DNA of 64,000 bases from positions 496,001 through 560,000 of the forward strand of contig NZ_JBDIVE010000001.1 in assembly GCF_039631295.1 (NCBI RefSeq), in the 5' to 3' direction. The stretch comes from Viridibacterium sediminicola (GTDB lineage: Bacteria; Pseudomonadota; Gammaproteobacteria; Burkholderiales; Rhodocyclaceae). The position numbers and the translations under genes were made by a program. Numbering within the stretch: position 1 is the first letter of the stretch; every line of letters begins with the position of its first letter. The notes beneath the pieces are model-generated. The model made no database searches and was not told the DNA's origin. It was given only the letters and a program-made list of their open reading frames with translations. Below, one piece after another: positions 50,414 to 59,310 of this stretch.

Positions 50414-52349
50414 GGACTGAGCGCAGTGCGCGCCGGATAAAGTTCTTCGGCACCGTCGTGCGCGGCACGCGCATGTCGAACCAGTTGCGCACGTCATCAT
50501 CGAGCAAGATGCCGTGCATGAAGTTGTAGAGCGCCTTGTTGAGGCAGCGACCCAGCGCATCGTGATCGACACCACTCGGATCGATGAAGCCAACGTCATT
50601 CTTGGCAAAGCTCACCGGTGGCAAAGGCTGCAGACGCACACCGTACTCTTCTGGATTGAGGCCGACCGGCGAGTGCACGGTGCACACGAAGCGATGGAAG
50701 AAGCCGGACTGGATGCAGCCGGCAGCAAAGAGCTGGCGTACGTATTCGAGCGCGTCGACGGTGTCCTGCACGCTCTGCGTCGGAAAGCCGTACATCAGAT
50801 AGGCATGCACGAGGATGCCGGCCTCGCTGAAGGCATGTGTGACGCGCGCCACCTGATCAACCGAGACGCCCTTCTTCATCAGCTTGAGCAGGCGGTCCGA
50901 GGCGACTTCCAGGCCGCCGGAAATGGCAATGCAGCCGCTCTGTGCCATCAGCTGGCACAGCTCGGGCGTGAAGGATTTTTCGAAGCGGATATTGCCCCAC
51001 CACGAAATCGCCAGATTGCGCCGCAACAGCTCTTCGGCGAGCGCGCGCAGCGCTTTGGGCGGCGCCGCTTCGTCGACGAAATGAAAGCCGGTCTGGCCGG
51101 TCTCGGCAATGATCGCCTCGATGCGGTCCACCAGGGTGCTGGCCGCCACGCCGTCGTAGCGCGCGATGTAATCGAGGCTCACATCGCAGAAGCTGCACTT
51201 CTTCCAGTAACAGCCATGCGCCACGGTGAGCTTGTTCCAGCGCCCGTCCGACCACAGCCGGTGCATGGGATTGAGCATGTCGAGCAGGGACAGGTATTGC
51301 TCCAGCGGCAAACCGTCCCAGGTCGGCGTGCCGACTTCGGCGAAAGGCACATCGGGTTCGCCGATGTGGATGTAGCGCACCGCGCCCTTGTCCGCATCAC
51401 GGAGGAAGGTGCGCACCAGACGCTCCTTGGAGCGCTTGCCGCGAATGTGGTCAATCAGCGCCAGCAAGGGCCGCTCGCCATCGTCCAGACAGACGTAGTC
51501 AAAGTAGTCGAAGACGCGCGGCTCACGGAGTTCGCGCAGCTCGGTATTGACGAAGCCACCGCCCAGCACGGTGATGACATGCGGGTGATGCTGCTTGATG
51601 CTCTGAGCCATGCGGAACGCCGCGTACACCGCGCCGGGAAACGGTACCGACAGCAGCACCAGCTGTGGCGCGTGCGTGCTGATCGTGCTCAGCGTGAGCT
51701 CATGCAGCGTGCGATCCACCAGATTCTGTGGCGCTGCCAGGGCCTGCGCCAGCGGCTCGAAGGTCGGCTGGCTCTGCGCCAGCGATTCGGCATAGCGCAC
51801 GAATTCGAAGCGCGGGTCGATGGCCTCGCGCAGCACGTCGGAGAGATCGTTGAGGTAGAGCGTCGCCAGATGGCGTGCGCGGTCCTGCGCGCCGAGTGCG
51901 CCAAAGGCCCAGGCCAGCGGATCGCCGCCGTCCGGATCATCGGGATCGACATAGGCTTCGAGTGACGCAAAGCGCGCGCCTTCGGGCAGGAAGTTGCGAC
52001 TGCAGATGCGATGCGCCAGCGTCGAATCACGGCCCTGCAAAAACGCAATCAGCGGCGTAATGGTGGCGCAGTAGCGCTCGAACTGCGCGACAAAACTTTG
52101 CACCTGGGCGCTGCGCCGGGCCTGCGGCAAAGCCTCGATCTCGTCACGGATGGCTTGCAAGCCGGCCACACTGAACAAGCGCAATACCAGCGCCAGGGCC
52201 AGATCGGCTTGCAGCGCATCGATGCCGCGCGAGCGCAGGAAGCCGGTGAGATACGCCGTCGAGGGATACGGCGTGTTCAGCTGCGTCATCGGCGGGATGA
52301 GCGAGAGCACGCGCAGCGGCGCGTCGGCAGAGGCCAACCTGGCGCTCAT
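50394..52349 (-). CDS. B12-binding-type radical SAM protein
   Basis: 651 aa. N-terminal region starts with LRVLSLIPPMTQLNTPYPST, typical of B12-binding radical SAM proteins, then LVLLSVPFPGAVYAAFRMAQ and a GGGFVNTELRE stretch. The cluster motif is C380-Y-W-K-K-C385-S-F-C388, i.e. CX4CX2C rather than the canonical CX3CX2C. The start is uncertain: ATG 52349 begins the family match, and ATG 52415 extends the frame by 22 residues. The reaction is unknown; the DUF3820 gene overlaps its end. Confidence 0.85.
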   Translation of the reverse strand: MSARLASADAPLRVLSLIPPMTQLNTPYPSTAYLTGFLRSRGIDALQADLALALVLRLFSVAGLQAIRDEIEALPQARRSAQVQSFVAQFERYCATITPLIAFLQGRDSTLAHRICSRNFLPEGARFASLEAYVDPDDPDGGDPLAWAFGALGAQDRARHLATLYLNDLSDVLREAIDPRFEFVRYAESLAQSQPTFEPLAQALAAPQNLVDRTLHELTLSTISTHAPQLVLLSVPFPGAVYAAFRMAQSIKQHHPHVITVLGGGFVNTELRELREPRVFDYFDYVCLDDGERPLLALIDHIRGKRSKERLVRTFLRDADKGAVRYIHIGEPDVPFAEVGTPTWDGLPLEQYLSLLDMLNPMHRLWSDGRWNKLTVAHGCYWKKCSFCDVSLDYIARYDGVAASTLVDRIEAIIAETGQTGFHFVDEAAPPKALRALAEELLRRNLAISWWGNIRFEKSFTPELCQLMAQSGCIAISGGLEVASDRLLKLMKKGVSVDQVARVTHAFSEAGILVHAYLMYGFPTQSVQDTVDALEYVRQLFAAGCIQSGFFHRFVCTVHSPVGLNPEEYGVRLQPLPPVSFAKNDVGFIDPSGVDHDALGRCLNKALYNFMHGILLDDDVRNWFDMRVPRTTVPKNFIRRALRSVHESARP

Positions 52350-52474
52350 GCCAGGCCTTGGGCAGCGGGATGGAGACGGGTCATACGGAATCGGCGCGAA
52401 AACGGATGGCGCCAAGCATACCGTGCCTCACCCCCGCAGTGGCGAGGATGAGGCCGGTCGCGCAGCAGGCAGTT

Positions 52475-53455
52475 TCAATCCGCGCGCTTGGCGTAGCGCT
52501 GCGCGAGGATGGAGCAGACGAAGAGCTGCAACTGGTGATAGAACATGATCGGCAGCACGATCACGCCCAGCGCCGGATGCGTACCGAACAGCAGCTTGGC
52601 CATCGGCACGCCGGAGGCCATGGTCTTCTTCGAGCCGCAAAACACCGCCGTGATCTCGTCTTCCGCGTCAAAACCGGCGCGCTGCGCGGCCCACTTGGTC
52701 AAGCGCAGCACAACGAACAGGAAAATTGCGGCGCCGACAATGGTGTAAGCGATGAGACCAAAGCCGTGCTTGCTCCACAGGCCGTCCGTCACCGAGTCGC
52801 TGAAGGTGGAGAACACCAGCAGCAGGATCACGCCACGGTCGATCAGATTGGTGTACTTCTTGTAGCGCGCAAACCACTTGCCCCACAGCGGGCGCAGCAG
52901 CTGACCGATGATGAAGGGCAGCATCAACAGCCGTGCGATGTTGAGCATGGCCTCGCCCAGCGACAGGCTGCCGCCCTGCGAGCCCACCAGCAAACTGACC
53001 AGCAGCGGCGTCAGGAAGATGCCCAGCAGAGTCGACAGCGTGGCATTGAAGATCGCCGCCGGCACATTGCCACGCGCCATGCTGGTCATCGCAACCGAGG
53101 ACGAGATGGTCGAGGGCAGGGCCGCGAGGTAGAAGAAGCCGAGCATCAGATCGTTCGGCAGAAAGCGGCCCAGCGCAAAATTGAGCCCCACCCACAGCAG
53201 CGGGAAAACGATGAAGGTGAAAGCCTGCACCAGCACGTGGAGACGCCAGCGCGCAATACCCTTGATCAGGCTCTCGGTCGACAGGCCGATGCCGTGCAGG
53301 AAGAAGATGATGAAGATACCGTAGTCGGCCAGCTGATCCGCGTGAATGAGGCCACCCGCCCGACCGATTTGTGGGGCCAGCGAAGCGAGCACCACGCAGA
53401 GGATCATGCCGATCAGGAACCAGTCCTTGGCAAGTCGTTTAAGTTGTTCCAGCAC
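52475..53455 (-). CDS. Bile acid:sodium symporter-family transporter
   Basis: 326-aa inner-membrane protein with about nine to ten TMs of the SBF family (YfeH-like): FFYLAALPSTISSSVAMTSM and FNATLSTLLGIFLTPLLV, which carry the conserved substrate-binding crossings. No bile-acid context; the substrate is probably an organic anion. The ATG at 53455 gives the family N terminus. It is separated from ModD by 83 bp and from the radical SAM gene by 125 bp. Confidence 0.88.
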   Translation of the reverse strand: MLEQLKRLAKDWFLIGMILCVVLASLAPQIGRAGGLIHADQLADYGIFIIFFLHGIGLSTESLIKGIARWRLHVLVQAFTFIVFPLLWVGLNFALGRFLPNDLMLGFFYLAALPSTISSSVAMTSMARGNVPAAIFNATLSTLLGIFLTPLLVSLLVGSQGGSLSLGEAMLNIARLLMLPFIIGQLLRPLWGKWFARYKKYTNLIDRGVILLLVFSTFSDSVTDGLWSKHGFGLIAYTIVGAAIFLFVVLRLTKWAAQRAGFDAEDEITAVFCGSKKTMASGVPMAKLLFGTHPALGVIVLPIMFYHQLQLFVCSILAQRYAKRAD

Positions 53456-53538
53456 CTACAAAGCTCCAGCAGAAAATGAATCTGCCTCCATGCTAATGCC
53501 TGACAACCTCCCTGCCCACTAAACAACGCAAATAAGCC

Positions 53539-54396
53539 TCAGCTGGCGAGCCGGGGAATAAGCGTCACCGCCACATCACGCGGCTTGGCAAAATACGGCG
53601 CGCTGCTGACCAGAATCTCGGCGCCGGCGCGCGCGTAAGCCTCGGCATTGCCGGCGTTGACGCCGCCAGCAGCGGCCAGGCGCGCGCGATGTGTCGCCGG
53701 CAGACGCTGACGGATCTCGGCCAGCGCTTCGGGCGTGAGCTTCTCCAGCTGCAGGATGTCGGCGCCGGCCTCGGCCCAGCGCAAGGCATCTTCGGCGCTG
53801 GCCACCTCGACGACGACAGCCCGCTCCGGCCAGCGCTGGCGCATGCGGGCAATGCTCGCTGCGGGTGACTCTTCCCCCAGAAAGGCGCGGTGCTCAGGGA
53901 ACACCAGCAAGGTTTCCGAGAGACTCAGGCGATGCGGGGTGGCGCCGGCACACAGCACGGCCTTCATCGCCGCCGCCTTGGTGCCCGGAAAGTGCTTGCG
54001 CGTGCACACCAGGCCCACCGCCGCATTGCCACGCCGTGCCGCCGCGAGAATCTCCGCCGTGCTGCTGGCAATCCCCGAGAGGTACTCCATCAAGGTTTGC
54101 GCTGTCTTCCAGACCTGGTGCAAGGCGGCTGCATCCCCTTCAAGCCGCAGGATCTCCGCGCCGGCCGCCAGGGCCGTGCCGCTGGCGACACAGGGCGCCA
54201 CGGCGTGCAGGCCGCGCAAAGCGCCCATGCGCTGCGCTTCCTCGCTGCCACACACGACCATGTCGTAGCGCGCACGAAAGATCATCTCACCGCGCAGATC
54301 GCCGATGCCCAGCGCAAAACTCGTCGCATCGCCGCAGGGCGCATCGTCCTGCAGGAGAGATTCCAGATAGGCATCGGGCAGCAGATAGGGATTCAT
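53539..54396 (-). CDS. modD: ModD protein (NadC-like phosphoribosyltransferase fold)
   Basis: 285 aa. ModD motifs: GDATSFALGIGD in the N-terminal region, CTRKHFPGTKAAAMKAVLCA, SETLLVFPEHRAFL and GADILQLEKL. The family is homologous to nicotinate-nucleotide pyrophosphorylase (NadC) and usually sits in molybdate transport clusters; its chemistry is unresolved. No other mod genes occur here, which is unusual. The start is adjacent to a SRPBCC gene (72 bp gap) on the same strand. Confidence 0.88.
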   Translation of the reverse strand: MNPYLLPDAYLESLLQDDAPCGDATSFALGIGDLRGEMIFRARYDMVVCGSEEAQRMGALRGLHAVAPCVASGTALAAGAEILRLEGDAAALHQVWKTAQTLMEYLSGIASSTAEILAAARRGNAAVGLVCTRKHFPGTKAAAMKAVLCAGATPHRLSLSETLLVFPEHRAFLGEESPAASIARMRQRWPERAVVVEVASAEDALRWAEAGADILQLEKLTPEALAEIRQRLPATHRARLAAAGGVNAGNAEAYARAGAEILVSSAPYFAKPRDVAVTLIPRLAS

Positions 54397-54468
54397 GGCG
54401 CACGCTTGCTACGAGTGGAGGCAGGCAACAGTATCGCGCCAGCTTGCTCCGCCGGCTACTGCATCCAG

Positions 54469-54951
54469 TCAAAGTTCGCTGGATTGCTGCAACACGCGTT
54501 CAAGCACATCCAGCACATGCGACCAGCCGGGGCCGAAACCCGCGTCGGTGGTGTCCTTGCGCGCAGCCTCGGACGCCAAGCTGGCGCGGATATCGAGCCG
54601 CGTCTGCGCGCCCAGCTCGGTAAAACTGACGGTCACCCACGAATACGGTGGAATCCCGCAACCGCAGGCATGGCGATCATCGCTCATGCCCCGATAGACG
54701 ATGCGCTCCGGCGCCACGATTTCCTCGTAGATGCCTTCACAGGGCTGCCGTGAGCCGTCCGGCGCCATCATGTCGATGCGGAACATGCCGCCGACGCGCA
54801 GATCAAGCTGACACGCCAATCGCGTGAATCCGACCGGCAACCACCATTGCCCGATGTGCTCCGGCTCGGTCCAGACTTTGAACACAAGGCTGCGCGGCGC
54901 ATCAAGGATGCGCGTAATGAGGATCTCGTAATCGGTCGCGGGTGCAGTCAT
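54469..54951 (-). CDS. SRPBCC/AHSA1-domain protein
   Basis: 160 aa of the START-like superfamily. Signature: ILDAPRSLVFKVWTEPEHI, QWWLPVGFTRLACQLDLRVG and MTDAGFGPGW-type end. ATG 54951 follows GGGAAAC. These domains bind hydrophobic small molecules; no function can be assigned. It is co-directional with the ArsR-linked set upstream (54.9-58.7 kb), though 67 bp separate it from the MFS gene. Confidence 0.87.
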   Translation of the reverse strand: MTAPATDYEILITRILDAPRSLVFKVWTEPEHIGQWWLPVGFTRLACQLDLRVGGMFRIDMMAPDGSRQPCEGIYEEIVAPERIVYRGMSDDRHACGCGIPPYSWVTVSFTELGAQTRLDIRASLASEAARKDTTDAGFGPGWSHVLDVLERVLQQSSEL

Positions 54952-55018
54952 GGCAGTTTCCCTGTGGACGTGAATGGCAGCCGCCCTCGACACGGCTCGC
55001 CAATGTTAACGAAAATCG

Positions 55019-56446
55019 CTAGTTCCCCGTGGCAGCTTCGGGGCGCAACAGCAATGCGAGTGCAGCGGCAAGCGCGGCAAACATGGCTCCCAGCAGGAAG
55101 GCGGCGTTGTAGCCAGCGGTGAGTGCCTCAAGGCGGGCCATCGTGCCCGCAAGCAAAGCAGCTGTGCGCGACGACGCTACACTGGCAAGCACCGCCAGAC
55201 CCAGTGCGCCCCCCATCATGAAAGCCGTATTGACCATGCCCGAGGCGAGACCAGATTCGTGCGGCGACACCTCGCTCATCGCCTCCAGCAGCACTGGATT
55301 GAGCGCCATGCCTGCCCCCAGACCAAGCAGCAGCATGGCAGGCAGGACGTGAACAAGGAACTGACCATCGACCGGGGCGACGGCAAACAACGCCAGGCCC
55401 AGGGTCACAATGAGCATGCCGCTGGCGATGCAGGCGCGTCTGCCGAAGCGCATCACCATCCTGGCCGACAAGCCCAGCGAAAATACGGCCATCAGCAGGT
55501 TGGACGGCAGGAAGGCAAGACCGACCTGCAAGGGGCTGTAGCCGAGCACGAGCTGCATGTAGAGTGCAGACAAAAAGAACCAGGCGAACATCGCAGCCGA
55601 CCACTGCACGCCGACCAGGCTCGCGATAGTCACGCTGCGCAAGCGGAACAGGCTCAGCGGCATCAAGGGCGTGGCGACGCGCGCTTCAATCACCACGAAG
55701 AGCGCCAGCAGCATGACCGACCCCGCAAGCAAACCCAGAGTCTGGGACGACAACCAGCCGGCTTCATTGCCATTGACGATGCCATACACGGCCAGCAACA
55801 AAGCCGTGGTGACAGTCAGCGCGCCGAACACATCGAGTGATGGCCGACTTTCAGCCTGGTGATCGGCTGGCAGCAGGCGATACGAGAGCAGCAGCACGGC
55901 GATACCCAGCGGCAGATTGACAAGGAAGTTCCAGTGCCAGTCAAACGCATTGGTCAGCACACCGCCAGCCACCACGCCAATCGAGCCGCCACCGGCACAG
56001 ACAAAGCCGAAGACGCCCATGGCCTTGGCACGCTCGGCCGGCTCGGTAAAAAGATCGATGATCAGCGACAAGGCAACTGCCGACACCACTGCGCCACCGA
56101 GGCCCTGCACCGCGCGCGCGATGATCAGGACAGCCTGCGTGCCGGCCAGCCCGCAGCCCAGCGACGACAGCGTAAACAGCGCAATACCAAGCAGGAAGGC
56201 GCGCTTGTGACCATAGAGATCACCTAATCGCCCGCCCAGCAAGAGAAAACCGCCGTAGGTAAGCATGTAGGCATTGACCACCCATGCGAGCGCCGACTCG
56301 CTGAAAGCAAGGTCTTCACGAATCGATGGCAGGGCGACATTGACGATGGTTGTGTCGAGCACGATCATCAGTTCGCCAAGGCAAAGCAGGATCATGGCCA
56401 GCCAGCGCCTGTCGTGCGGGCGCGGGCCCGCTACGGAATTCATCAT
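55019..56446 (-). CDS. DHA2-family (EmrB/QacA-like) multidrug MFS transporter
   Basis: 475 aa, 14 predicted TMs. DHA2 hallmarks: LGELMIVLDTTIVNVALPSI at the N terminus, GGRLGDLYGHKRAF, and RLVQGLGGA-like ARAVQGLGGAVVSA in the motif C region. Pumps drugs or organic cations out by proton antiport. The first codons are Met-Met; either 56446 or 56443 may start. Located in the ArsR-associated cluster; 286 bp separate it from the VOC gene, so it may have its own promoter. Confidence 0.9.
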   Translation of the reverse strand: MMNSVAGPRPHDRRWLAMILLCLGELMIVLDTTIVNVALPSIREDLAFSESALAWVVNAYMLTYGGFLLLGGRLGDLYGHKRAFLLGIALFTLSSLGCGLAGTQAVLIIARAVQGLGGAVVSAVALSLIIDLFTEPAERAKAMGVFGFVCAGGGSIGVVAGGVLTNAFDWHWNFLVNLPLGIAVLLLSYRLLPADHQAESRPSLDVFGALTVTTALLLAVYGIVNGNEAGWLSSQTLGLLAGSVMLLALFVVIEARVATPLMPLSLFRLRSVTIASLVGVQWSAAMFAWFFLSALYMQLVLGYSPLQVGLAFLPSNLLMAVFSLGLSARMVMRFGRRACIASGMLIVTLGLALFAVAPVDGQFLVHVLPAMLLLGLGAGMALNPVLLEAMSEVSPHESGLASGMVNTAFMMGGALGLAVLASVASSRTAALLAGTMARLEALTAGYNAAFLLGAMFAALAAALALLLRPEAATGN

Positions 56447-56732
56447 GCTGAATACTCTCTGTTGCGAGCGCAAAGAATCTGGCGCCGTCTGTTATTTGTT
56501 CGCAAGGACGTGCTCAAGGTATGCGTCTTGACGTCCGCACAGACTTCCACTGACGGAAAGCTTGCACGCGGCGTCAGCACGCTGCCAGCAGGACGAAGCC
56601 CTCCCGCCGGATAGTGCGTGGTGGCGATAAGCTGCGCGCCAAAAAATGCTAAGTGATAGCGGGATGCTTCCAGCGCCCGACTATCGACCACAGGTACGTG
56701 CTGGCGTTCGGCATGATCGCCTCCCCCCGCGC

Positions 56733-57164
56733 TCACTTCGGCAATTCGTAATTCACCATCCACTGGATTCCAAACTTGTCTGCACACATGCCGAACACGG
56801 CGCCCCAGAACATCGGCTGGTAGGGCATCTGGACATGCCCACCCGCCGACAGCGCATCGAACAGACGACGCCCCTCTTCTTCGCTGTCCGGATGCAATGA
56901 CAGCGACACATTGGAGCCCACGCTGACCGGCGGACACATCGGCGGCACGGCGTCACTCGCCATCAGCGCATTGTTACCGATGGCCATCGAGATGTGCAGG
57001 ATTTTCTCGCCCAGCTCCGGCGGCAGCTCTCCGCAGCCTTCCATGGGCGGACCATCCTTGTAACGCTGCAGGACACAGAACTCGCCTCCGAAAATGGACT
57101 TGTAGAAGTTGAAGGCCTCTTCGGCTGTGCCGGGAAAGTTGAGGTAGGTATTCAGCTTGACCAT
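56733..57164 (-). CDS. PhnB-like VOC-family protein
   Basis: 143 aa, the PhnB/3-demethylubiquinone-like VOC fold: YLNFPGTAEEAFNFYKSIFG, PPELGEKILHISMAIG, and the end FGIQWMVNYE. Such proteins appear next to SRPBCC genes in small ArsR operons. No catalytic residues can be assigned. It is co-directional with the SRPBCC gene downstream of ArsR. Confidence 0.88.
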   Translation of the reverse strand: MVKLNTYLNFPGTAEEAFNFYKSIFGGEFCVLQRYKDGPPMEGCGELPPELGEKILHISMAIGNNALMASDAVPPMCPPVSVGSNVSLSLHPDSEEEGRRLFDALSAGGHVQMPYQPMFWGAVFGMCADKFGIQWMVNYELPK

Positions 57165-57198
57165 GCTTCTCTCCAGAGAGTTGGATGGGGGTCGGCGC

Positions 57199-57606
57199 TC
57201 AGCGCGCGGCTTCGACGTGACGCGCGAAGTTGTTCAGGATGGCTTGCCAGCCTTGCTGTTGCTGTTCGATGGAATGCGTATCCTCACTGTCGAAGCTGAC
57301 GCAAACATTTACGCCTTCCGCAGTCGTCGTGAAGACGACCAGTGCCGTTCGATCACCGAAGGCGTATTCAATCGTCTGATGCACATCCACCCGCGTGTAA
57401 GTGCCGGCAAAATCGAAGCCGACGCTGCCGTCCTTGGCTTCCATGCGCGACTTGAAGGCACCGCCAACACGTAGATCGACTTCTGCCAGCGTGGTGTGCC
57501 AGTCATCCGATGCGGCATTCCATTGCTTGATGTCCGCCGGCGTGGTGTAAGCCGACCAGACCTTGGCAATGGGCGCGCTGACGGTTTTCTCTACCTGAAT
57601 TTTCAT
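57199..57606 (-). CDS. SRPBCC/AHSA1-domain protein
   Basis: 135 aa, START-like fold: KTVSAPIAKVWSAYTTPADI, KQWNAASDDWHTTLAEVDLR, VGGAFKSRMEAKDGSVGFDF and a GWQAILNNFARHVE end, all typical of the AHSA1 (activator of Hsp90 homologue-like) group. Here it is the second gene after the GFA gene in an ArsR operon. The ligand or function is unknown. Confidence 0.9.
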   Translation of the reverse strand: MKIQVEKTVSAPIAKVWSAYTTPADIKQWNAASDDWHTTLAEVDLRVGGAFKSRMEAKDGSVGFDFAGTYTRVDVHQTIEYAFGDRTALVVFTTTAEGVNVCVSFDSEDTHSIEQQQQGWQAILNNFARHVEAAR

Positions 57607-57669
57607 GAGTCGCCTTCATTGAACTTGAGAGAGTTGAACGAGATCCGCATCCATCGCATACCGACGTCG

Positions 57670-58017
57670 CTACAGCGACTTTCCATCAAAATGCGTCACG
57701 GGAATGCTGTCGAGGCTGATGTCCTCCACGCAGCGCAGATTGATCGCCACCATCTGATTGCCTTGCGGCGAGACGCCTTCACCAAACGGATGCATGCCAC
57801 ATATCTTGCAGAAGTGGTGCTTGATGACATGCTTGTTGAAGGTATAGGTGCTCATGTTTTCGCGCGGGGTGAGCAAGTGCATCTTGTCGGGCGTGATGAA
57901 CCACATCAGCACGCCTTTGCGAGAGCAGATCGAACAGTTGCACGCATGCGCGCCCGTAATTTCACCTTCTGCTTCAAATGCCACTGCACCGCAGTGACAA
58001 CTTCCCTTGTATTGCAT
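57670..58017 (-). CDS. GFA-family zinc-binding protein
   Basis: 115 aa of the glutathione-dependent formaldehyde-activating family. Cys ligands are in SCHCGAVAF, ACNCSICSRKG and FCKICGMHPF, giving the standard zinc pattern. Members may bind thiols; the founding S-hydroxymethylglutathione synthase activity is questioned for most. ATG 58017 begins the family consensus. Belongs to the ArsR-linked set. Confidence 0.9.
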   Translation of the reverse strand: MQYKGSCHCGAVAFEAEGEITGAHACNCSICSRKGVLMWFITPDKMHLLTPRENMSTYTFNKHVIKHHFCKICGMHPFGEGVSPQGNQMVAINLRCVEDISLDSIPVTHFDGKSL

Positions 58018-58345
58018 GGCAATTCTCCGCACGTGTCGGGTTCAACCCGGAAGATTCAGCTCAAACAGACTGACCAGCGCATCCGCATGAAGGTCAGCGC
58101 GATAAAGCCGGACGCTGCCTGTTGCCATGGTTTTCGCTGTTGAACGAAATCGAAAGTTGCTGAGGTGCCTGAATTACGCCTGACGGCGCAAGCAGACATT
58201 CCGACACCGAGCCTGCCGATTTCACCCGCCCCAGGCGCGCCCAAGTCGGGCGGATCATCGTGCTGCGGTATGGCGGGCTCAACAGCCGTAGCGGTGTCCG
58301 CATTCGAGTCGCGCCGGCCGCGGCGACCTTCCTGCAAGGCCGAAA
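58018..58345 (-). other. 328-bp stretch with an unresolved ORF (58056-58349, 97 aa)
   Basis: No family is recognisable. A minus-strand ORF starts by an ATGA overlap with the ArsR stop and ends at 58056, but its residues (including DDPPDLGAPGAGEIGRLGVG) match nothing I know and its third-position GC is lower than its neighbours. Other frames of the same stretch also stay open for 60-100 codons. It may be a real but unknown gene or decayed sequence. Confidence 0.3.
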
Positions 58346-58684
58346 TCATTGCCCGGACTCCCTGGCCTGCAACTCGCGCAAATAGCTTTCCAGGCGATCA
58401 AGGCGCTGCTCCCACTGCTGGCGATATTGCTCCAGCCAGTCAGTCGCTTCGCGCAAAGGCTCCGGCGTGAGCTTGCACGGCCGCCATTGCGCCTGCCGGC
58501 CCTGGCTGACCAGGCCGGCGCGCTGCAGGACCTTGAGGTGCTTGGTGACGGCCGGCAAACTCATCTCGAATGGCGCTGCCAGCTCGGTGACCGTGGTCTC
58601 ACCCATCGAGAGGCGCGCAAGAATCGCGCGCCGTGTCGGGTCGGCAAGGGCAGCAAATGTTGCGCTGAGCGGGTCCGTCGGCAT
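58346..58684 (-). CDS. ArsR-family regulator
   Basis: 112 aa winged-helix repressor: LADPTRRAILARLSMGETTV, TELAAPFEMSLPAVTKHLKV, LQRAGLVSQGRQAQWR. No Cys or His metal sites, so it is of the non-metal, SRPBCC-associated ArsR type. It is the first gene of the minus-strand set of GFA, SRPBCC and VOC genes and probably represses them through a palindrome just upstream. Confidence 0.92.
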   Translation of the reverse strand: MPTDPLSATFAALADPTRRAILARLSMGETTVTELAAPFEMSLPAVTKHLKVLQRAGLVSQGRQAQWRPCKLTPEPLREATDWLEQYRQQWEQRLDRLESYLRELQARESGQ

Positions 58685-58697
58685 GCTTGCTCCAGCA

Positions 58698-58721
58698 TTA
58701 TTTAACCTTTAGGTAAAATAA
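58698..58721. promoter_or_regulatory. ArsR operator candidate
   Basis: TTATTTAACCT (58698-58708) and AGGTAAAATAA (58711-58721) are inverted with 10 of 11 matches around TT. It sits 14 bp upstream of the ArsR start. Confidence 0.7.
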
Positions 58722-58766
58722 TAAACCCGGGGCCTCATGTCAAGGCGATGAAAGCCTGCTTACAAA

Positions 58767-58781
58767 TGCAACAATGTTGCA
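58767..58781. promoter_or_regulatory. Fur/Zur-type palindrome upstream of the zinc operon
   Basis: TGCAACA-A-TGTTGCA is a perfect 7-1-7 palindrome 34 bp upstream of the chosen Fur/Zur start. It overlaps the alternative upstream ATG, which argues for the downstream start. A Fur/Zur dimer is the most likely binder. Confidence 0.65.
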
Positions 58782-58815
58782 GCCGCCACTGCTCTGTGGT
58801 CCAATGCGCAGCATC

Positions 58816-59244
58816 ATGACTAGTCACGCTGAACGGATCCGTGCACTCGGCGCCCGTGCCACACCGGCCCGGCTGGCCGTCCTGCGCCTGCTGGAGACGG
58901 CTGAGCGCGCACTCAGCCATCACGACATCGAAGCGGCGCTGGCCGGCACCGGCTTTGACCGCGTCACCCTCTACCGGGTGCTCGACTGGATGGTCGAGAA
59001 TGGTCTGGCCCACCGTCTGACCGACGCGCAACGTGTCTTCCGCTTCAGCCTCGCCGCCAGCAATGCCCCGGCGCACAACAGCCACGCCCACTTTCGCTGC
59101 GAAGCCTGCGGCAAGGTGTTCTGCCTCGATCAGGTGCTGGTGCAGGCCCCCGCGCTGCCGCAAGGCTTTTCGGGCAAGTCGGTGGAGCTGTGCATCACCG
59201 GGCAGTGCGCACGTTGCGAAGGGCAGGACGCCCAACAAAGCTGA
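58816..59244 (+). CDS. Fur/Zur-family metalloregulator
   Basis: 142 aa. Winged helix (RATPARLAVLRLLETAERAL, then FDRVTLYRVLDWMVENGLAH) and a dimerisation domain with structural-zinc Cys pairs Cys95/Cys98 (FRCEACGK) and Cys131/Cys134 (CARCE), and candidate sensor His residues in AHNSHAHF. Followed co-directionally by ZIP, COG0523 GTPase and DUF2796 genes, all tied to zinc, so Zur is the likely function. The start is ambiguous (58774, 58804, 58816); 58816 avoids overlap with the palindrome. Confidence 0.88.
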   Translation: MTSHAERIRALGARATPARLAVLRLLETAERALSHHDIEAALAGTGFDRVTLYRVLDWMVENGLAHRLTDAQRVFRFSLAASNAPAHNSHAHFRCEACGKVFCLDQVLVQAPALPQGFSGKSVELCITGQCARCEGQDAQQS

Positions 59245-59310
59245 GCCCGTCCTCATCCAGCGCTCAGCCACTTCGTTCGCTAGAACACTGAACGGCAAGG
59301 AATCCACCGC

